From Bryobacteraceae bacterium (lineage in GTDB: Bacteria; Acidobacteriota; Terriglobia; Bryobacterales; Bryobacteraceae): DNA of 5,490 nucleotides. Every line of letters starts with the position of its first letter. Within the stretch, counting starts at the first letter, position 1. Where the stretch lies: the NCBI GenBank assembly GCA_025350445.1, contig JANXXV010000078.1, forward strand, positions 1 through 5,490, read 5' to 3'. Position numbers and translations under genes: made by a program. Under the pieces are notes generated by a model, which worked only from the letters and a program-made list of their open reading frames with translations, searched no databases and was not told where the DNA came from. This document shows, in pieces, positions 1-5,490 of the stretch.

Positions 1-82
1 GCCGCGCCGGGGTTGCTCTTCGGCATCAGCAATACAGCGGCGAATCCGATGAAGGGGACCGCGATGAGGATATCCAGTAAGT

Positions 83-86
<4 letters not shown>
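1..86 (-). CDS. nuoM: Probable NADH-quinone oxidoreductase subunit M (NuoM), N-terminal 28 codons only
   Basis: An ATG at 86-84 overlaps the nuoL stop in an ATGA and opens a frame that runs off the left edge without a stop. I translated it by hand as MNLLDILIAVPFIGFAAVLL followed by MPKSNPGA: one hydrophobic helix with a central proline, then a short basic turn. This is the usual beginning of an antiporter-like complex I subunit. The call as NuoM rests mainly on the near-universal order K-L-M-N; 28 residues cannot by themselves exclude NuoN or a second NuoL-like copy. It has a good Shine-Dalgarno and is surely co-transcribed and coupled with nuoL. The rest of the gene is outside the window. 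Confidence 0.75.
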
Positions 87-1948
<1,862 letters not shown>

Positions 1949-1964
1949 CAGTAGGTATCTGCTC

Positions 1965-2285
1965 TTAATTCTTCATGCTGTTGATTTCGTCGATCTCCAG
2001 CGTGGATCGATTTTTGTATACGGTCAAAATGATGCCGAGGCCGACCGCCGCCTCAGCGGCTGCGACTACCATTACGAAGAAGGCGAAAATCTGCCCGTCC
2101 ACTTGCTTCAGATGATACGAGAACGCGATGAAGCTGAGGTTCACGGCGTTGAGCATCAGCTCAATGGACATGAATACGGTGATGATGTTCTTGCGAAACA
2201 GAAACCCGGCCACGCCGAGCGAAAACAGGACGGCGCTGAGCACCAGGTACCACGAGAGTGGAACGGCGGCGGGAAGAGGAGGCAT
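1965..2285 (-). CDS. nuoK: NADH-quinone oxidoreductase subunit K (NuoK)
   Basis: Smallest membrane subunit of complex I, homologous to MrpC; it lies between NuoJ and the antiporter-like subunits and carries part of the central polar axis used in proton translocation. 106 residues, against about 100 for the family, with three predicted helices. The two essential membrane glutamates are visible: E42 in VFMSIELMLNAVNL (37-50) and E78 in FFVMVVAAAEAAVGLGI (69-85), matching E36 and E72 of E. coli NuoK. The N-terminus has a proline-rich leader of a few residues (MPPLPAAVP) before the first helix, which accounts for the six-residue offset. The polar tail (KNRSTLEIDEINSMKN) is typical in kind. The start has a strong Shine-Dalgarno and lies one base after the nuoJ stop; nuoL follows after 16 nt. 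Confidence 0.97.
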   Translation of the reverse strand: MPPLPAAVPLSWYLVLSAVLFSLGVAGFLFRKNIITVFMSIELMLNAVNLSFIAFSYHLKQVDGQIFAFFVMVVAAAEAAVGLGIILTVYKNRSTLEIDEINSMKN

Positions 2286-2286
2286 G

Positions 2287-2784
2287 TTAAATCTCCTTCC
2301 TTGCGAGGACGATGGCGCCGATAAGTGCGATCAGGATCAGGATCGACGTGACTTCGAACGGCAGCAGGTAGGCCGTGAACAACGCGCGACCTACTTCAAG
2401 CGGTCCGCCTTGCGTAAAGGTTCCGAACACTACCGGAGCGGACTTCGGCAGCATGCCCTGGACGATAAAACTGATAACACCGATGAAGACGGCGAACAGC
2501 GGGATGCCGAACCACTTGACCATGGGCGACTTGGACGACTTGTGTTCCGTGCCTGCGTTCAGCAACATGATGACAAAGACGAACAGCACCATGACCGCAC
2601 CTGCGTATACGACGATCTGCGCCGCGGCAATGAATTCAGCGCCAAGCAACAGATAGAGCACCGCCAGCGACACCATGACACCCACCAGCGAGAGGGCGCT
2701 GGAGATTGGGTGCGTCTGCACAACCAGACTAATGGCGGAGGCCACTGCGATAAAGGCGAACAGGAGAAAGAGAGGGACGTCCAT
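2287..2784 (-). CDS. nuoJ: NADH-quinone oxidoreductase subunit J (NuoJ)
   Basis: Small membrane subunit between NuoH and the antiporter-like subunits; its third helix is implicated in coupling quinone chemistry to proton pumping. 165 residues, close to the usual bacterial length (~165-185), with about five predicted membrane helices. The family signature is AQIVVYAGAVMVLFVFVIML (55-74) followed by LN, the conserved TM3 with Y60 and a glycine-containing bulge region; E50 precedes it. A charged hydrophilic loop (HKSSKS, about 81-86) follows TM3, and the protein ends in a last helix and a short basic/acidic tail (ARKEI). The start ATG is 18 nt after nuoH and has no Shine-Dalgarno; it is chosen because the hydrophobic N-terminus begins at once, as is normal for NuoJ. 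The codons of the KEI tail also carry the ribosome-binding site for nuoK, and the stop is one base before the nuoK ATG. Confidence 0.96.
   Translation of the reverse strand: MDVPLFLLFAFIAVASAISLVVQTHPISSALSLVGVMVSLAVLYLLLGAEFIAAAQIVVYAGAVMVLFVFVIMLLNAGTEHKSSKSPMVKWFGIPLFAVFIGVISFIVQGMLPKSAPVVFGTFTQGGPLEVGRALFTAYLLPFEVTSILILIALIGAIVLARKEI
2293..2298 (-). promoter_or_regulatory. Shine-Dalgarno of nuoK inside the nuoJ 3' end
   Basis: In the transcript sense the sequence reads AAGGAG, part of a longer AAGGAAGGAG run, 7 nt before the nuoK ATG. It overlaps the last codons of nuoJ, which suits translational coupling. It supports the ATG at 2285 as the nuoK start. Confidence 0.8.
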
Positions 2785-2802
2785 GGTTGATTGAGTGGTT
2801 AG
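2785..2802 (-). other. nuoH-nuoJ junction: no nuoI, no Shine-Dalgarno, G-free mRNA
   Basis: Only 18 nt separate the nuoH stop (TAA, 2805-2803) from the nuoJ ATG (2784-2782), leaving no room for nuoI, which occupies this place in the E. coli-type order. The transcript here has no purine-rich ribosome-binding motif. In the transcript sense there is no G at all from 2817 to 2783, and the sequence is rich in AACC/CAAC-like units (AACC three times). Ribosomes probably reach nuoJ by reinitiation after nuoH or by loading on unstructured RNA; this is inference. Confidence 0.7.
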
Positions 2803-3987
2803 TTATTGGTTGGGGAACACGGCCACCAGCAGGGCCGTTACCAGCAGATTCAGCAGCGCCGCCGGAAACAGAAACGTCCAGGCGAATTTCATTAACTGGT
2901 CGTATCGGAAACGGGGCAAGGTGCCGCGAATCCAAATATAGACGAAGAGAAGCCCGCCGGTTTTGGCCGTGAACCAGAAAAGCGGCAGCAGGATCGGCTG
3001 CAGAATGGGAACCAGAAACAGCACGCCGATGCCGAAGAAGACGATGCCCGCGATGGGCAGCGTGATGCGGTCAAAAGGACGCGCGGGGTGCAATCCGTGA
3101 TAGAGCGCAATGGCTCCGCTGCCTACGAACAGCAGGGTCGGGATAAAGCCTGAACCGTATTCAACCGGGAAGGGAGCGTGCCAGCCGCCGAGGAAAATCA
3201 GCGTTGCTACGGCGGTGACGGTCACCATGTTGGCGTATTCGGCCATGAAGAATGCCGCGAATTTCATGCTGCTGTACTCGACGTGAAAACCGGCTACCAG
3301 TTCGTTTTCCGCTTCGGGAAGATCGAACGGGATGCGGTTGGTTTCGGCGAAGGCAGCGATCATGAAGATGAAGAAACCGAAAATTTGCGGGATGACGTTC
3401 CAGCGCGGAATCACGTGGAAGTAGTAGCCGGCCTGCGTGTCCACGATCTCGCGAAAGCTCAAGCTGTTTGAGAGTAACAGCGGCGCGGCGATGGCCAGGG
3501 CCAGCGGCAGTTCGTAACTGATCATCTGCGCCGAGCTGCGCAAACCGCCGATGAGCGAATACTTATTGTTCGAAGCCCAACCGGCCAGCGCCACTCCGTA
3601 AACGCCAATCGACGAGAGCGCCAGGACCACAAGGACGCCGATTTTCAGGTCGGTGAGCTGCATCCAGGTCTTGACGCCGAACACTTCGATCTCCGGGCCG
3701 AACGGCAAAACCGAGATGGCGATCAACGCAATAGTGACGGCTAAGAACGGCGCCAGCATATAGAAAAACTTGTTGACGTAGGGGGGAAGGAGGTCTTCCT
3801 TGGTTAACAGCTTGACGACGTCCGCCAGCGGTTGTAACAAGCCGTGCGGACCGACGCGCTGCGGGCCCACGCGAAGCTGAATGTGCGCCAGCACCTTGCG
3901 TTCAACCCATTGCAGGTAAGCCAGGGTGGTGAGCAGGATGAACGCGATGAGCCCCGCTTTGATCAAACTTAGGATGAAAAAGTTCAT
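2803..3987 (-). CDS. nuoH: NADH-quinone oxidoreductase subunit H (NuoH), extended form
   Basis: Membrane subunit that docks the peripheral arm and forms much of the quinone-binding chamber and its link to the first proton path. 394 residues, largely hydrophobic. Recognised by VERKVLAHIQLRVGPQRVGP (28-47) followed by LQPLADVVKLLTKED in the first cytoplasmic loop, by the acidic TM5-6 loop AETNRIPFDLPEAENELVAG (214-233) with E215, D222, E225, E227 and E229, then VEY (E237) and AEYAN (E250), and by the C-terminal block IWIRGTLPRFRYDQLMK (351-367). E. coli NuoH has 325 residues; much of the excess lies between GGWHAPFP (267-274) and FWFTAKTG (337-344), with two extra hydrophobic stretches near 282-296 and 309-328. 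The ATG is one base after the nuoG stop, so translation is probably coupled to nuoG; the only Shine-Dalgarno-like stretch (GGGGTGA) sits about 12 nt upstream, which is far. The next gene downstream is nuoJ, not nuoI. Confidence 0.97.
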   Translation of the reverse strand: MNFFILSLIKAGLIAFILLTTLAYLQWVERKVLAHIQLRVGPQRVGPHGLLQPLADVVKLLTKEDLLPPYVNKFFYMLAPFLAVTIALIAISVLPFGPEIEVFGVKTWMQLTDLKIGVLVVLALSSIGVYGVALAGWASNNKYSLIGGLRSSAQMISYELPLALAIAAPLLLSNSLSFREIVDTQAGYYFHVIPRWNVIPQIFGFFIFMIAAFAETNRIPFDLPEAENELVAGFHVEYSSMKFAAFFMAEYANMVTVTAVATLIFLGGWHAPFPVEYGSGFIPTLLFVGSGAIALYHGLHPARPFDRITLPIAGIVFFGIGVLFLVPILQPILLPLFWFTAKTGGLLFVYIWIRGTLPRFRYDQLMKFAWTFLFPAALLNLLVTALLVAVFPNQ

Positions 3988-3988
3988 G

Positions 3989-5490
3989 TTAGGGAGTATT
4001 CACCCCAGATTCATACAGCCCGGACTGACGCTCCATCACCGAATTGAGCATCTTCGAATACCGGCCCAGCGAACCGGACGTAAAGAGGGTATCCCGCGCC
4101 GACTGAATCAGTTCCGGGCGCGATTCCAGCGGGACACGGCCATTGACGGGACTGGTTTGCGCAGCGCCGCCGGTTGCAATGATAGGCAAGGGAATATTAT
4201 AACCGCGAACGGTCTTCCGAATCTCATCAAAGATGGCTTCCGGCCTGGTCGGGCCCAGATCGATCCCCATTTCCTTGGCCAGCAGGCTGAAGATTTCCAG
4301 ATCGGGCTTGGTGCCCATGGTTTTTACGGCACGCTTCAGCCGTTGGACTTCGCCGGTGACGTTGGTGACAGTGCCGTCTTTCTCGTAGGCTGAGGCAGCT
4401 GGGAACACCACGTCGGCACGCTGTGCGGTTTCCGTGAGGAACATCTCCTGCACTACGACAAATGCGTGCTGCGCCGCGAGGTTTCCGCTCTTCAGCGGAT
4501 TGGCTCCGACGACCCAGAGCACATCAAGATCGGCTGCCGCCAGCATTTCGTGGGTGGCCATACCCTGAGCGGTACCCGCGTTGTAGCCAGGCAGCAGGCC
4601 GGGGATGAGGCCCATGTCCACTGCGCCGCGGGAGTTTGAATAATCTACCAGGCAAACGTACTTGACGGGGATGCCGAGAGACTCACCGAAAACCACCAGT
4701 TTACGAACCGCATCGCCCTTGATGGCGTCGCCAAAGACGATGACCAGTCCGGATTCCTTGGCAAGTTGCCCGCGGAGCGATTCCACCGCGCTGAGTTCTT
4801 CGCCGGATTTCGCAATCACGCTGGCGACGGCATATTTGCGCTCCCGCACGGGGCCGTTGGTGACCGTGTAGGTGTGGGCGGCGTGGTGCCGGAAATTGGC
4901 GCGGATCTGGAAGGCTAGCAGCGGATGCTGTTCGGCCAGGTCCGCGCCGATGACCAGCGTCGCCTTGGCGGTGTAGAGATCGGCCACGGTTGCCAGGGCG
5001 GAAGTCTTGCCGCTGATGGCATCCAGCAGCGTGGTGAGGTCGCCGCTGCGGTGATGATCGATATTGTCTGTGCCCAAGCCTTGGCGGGCAAATTTTTGCA
5101 GGTAGTAATTTTCTTCGTTCGTCGTCCGGTTGGAACCGATCACGCCGAAATTACCGCCGATTGCCTTCACTTCATTGAACTTCCGCGCAACAGTGAGCAG
5201 CGCTCTGGACCAGGAGACGGGCTCCAGCTTTCCGTCCACGCGCATCAGCGGCGATTGCAGGCGCTCCGGATTCTCAGTGAAGTCGAACGCATAGCGGCCC
5301 TTAATGCAGAGGAATTCGCCGTTGATCCCGGAACGGTCGCGGTTGTTGCCGCGAATAATTTTGTCGTTGCGGACGCCGAGGGTGGTCTTGCAGCCGTTGG
5401 AGCAGTGCGTGCAAACGGTGCCGACGTGGTTCATTTCCCAGGGGCGGGTCTGGTAGCGGTAGGTTCCGCTGGTGAGCGCCCCCACCGGGC
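3989..5490 (-). CDS. nuoG: NADH-quinone oxidoreductase subunit G (NuoG), 5'-truncated by the window edge
   Basis: Large Fe-S subunit of the peripheral arm of complex I, which passes electrons from the NADH module toward NuoI/NuoB. The frame is open to the right edge: the last bases read as the end of a Cys codon, then Pro, then a GTG valine, giving the CPVGAL signature that supplies the last cysteine of a [4Fe-4S] cluster in NuoG. The GTG at 5485 is therefore an internal Val and the true start lies outside the window. Counting that Val as residue 1, C25, C28, C32 and C60 form C-x2-C-x3-C-x27-C, the N7-type [4Fe-4S] motif of the molybdopterin-oxidoreductase-like domain. That domain continues through RTTNEENYYLQKFAR (120-134), ADVVFPA (357-363) and EKDGTVTNVTGEVQR (368-382). 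About 500 residues are visible; adding the usual ~200 upstream predicts ~700 in total, shorter than E. coli (908) and lacking its long C-terminal part. Stop TAA at 3991-3989, one base before nuoH. A stand-alone molybdoenzyme is unlikely given CPVGAL and the neighbours. Confidence 0.96.
   Translation of the reverse strand, partial: PVGALTSGTYRYQTRPWEMNHVGTVCTHCSNGCKTTLGVRNDKIIRGNNRDRSGINGEFLCIKGRYAFDFTENPERLQSPLMRVDGKLEPVSWSRALLTVARKFNEVKAIGGNFGVIGSNRTTNEENYYLQKFARQGLGTDNIDHHRSGDLTTLLDAISGKTSALATVADLYTAKATLVIGADLAEQHPLLAFQIRANFRHHAAHTYTVTNGPVRERKYAVASVIAKSGEELSAVESLRGQLAKESGLVIVFGDAIKGDAVRKLVVFGESLGIPVKYVCLVDYSNSRGAVDMGLIPGLLPGYNAGTAQGMATHEMLAAADLDVLWVVGANPLKSGNLAAQHAFVVVQEMFLTETAQRADVVFPAASAYEKDGTVTNVTGEVQRLKRAVKTMGTKPDLEIFSLLAKEMGIDLGPTRPEAIFDEIRKTVRGYNIPLPIIATGGAAQTSPVNGRVPLESRPELIQSARDTLFTSGSLGRYSKMLNSVMERQSGLYESGVNTP

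Noticed and set aside
2128..2790. 220-codon plus-strand open frame spanning nuoK-nuoJ
   Set aside because: It lies antisense to two clearly conserved genes, is extremely rich in D, R, H and Q, and matches no family I recognise. It is a shadow of membrane-protein codon use.
2892..3110. Minus-strand open frame in another phase inside nuoH
   Set aside because: It is fully nested in a conserved gene on the same strand, has Ser/Arg/Cys-rich composition and no start signal.
3989..5490. Formate dehydrogenase or nitrate reductase-like molybdoenzyme
   Set aside because: The CPVGAL motif at the edge, the N7-type spacing and direct coupling to nuoH identify NuoG; the molybdopterin-like domain is the usual catalytically idle one.

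Overview
The window is an internal piece of a bacterial respiratory complex I operon (proton-pumping NADH:quinone oxidoreductase), read entirely from the minus strand. In transcription order, from the right edge to the left, it holds nuoG (5' end missing), nuoH, nuoJ, nuoK, nuoL and the first 28 codons of a gene best called nuoM. All six frames are intact. The genes are packed with gaps of 1, 18, 1 and 16 nt and a final 4-nt ATGA overlap, so the whole window is one transcription unit with no internal promoter or terminator that I can see. No stretch longer than 18 nt is free of a gene.

The genes make two parts of one machine. NuoG is the large iron-sulfur subunit of the peripheral arm. NuoH anchors that arm to the membrane and forms much of the quinone chamber. 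NuoJ and NuoK link it to the antiporter-like subunits NuoL and NuoM, which carry out proton translocation. The diagnostic residues of each subunit are present: the four cysteines of an N7-type cluster in NuoG, the acidic TM5-6 loop in NuoH, two membrane glutamates in NuoK, and the Glu/Lys/His/Lys chain in NuoL. The genes therefore look functional.

Two points depart from the textbook order or size. nuoI, which in the E. coli-type order lies between nuoH and nuoJ, is absent; only 18 nt separate the two. NuoH is long (394 residues, against 325 in E. coli), mainly through extra hydrophobic sequence before its last conserved block.

The host is a moderately GC-rich bacterium. Overall protein style and the retained N7 motif would fit Acidobacteriota or a similar soil lineage, but this is a weak impression and no taxonomic marker is present. 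This is core energy metabolism; I found no mobile element, RNA gene, CRISPR array, defence gene or hidden novel system.
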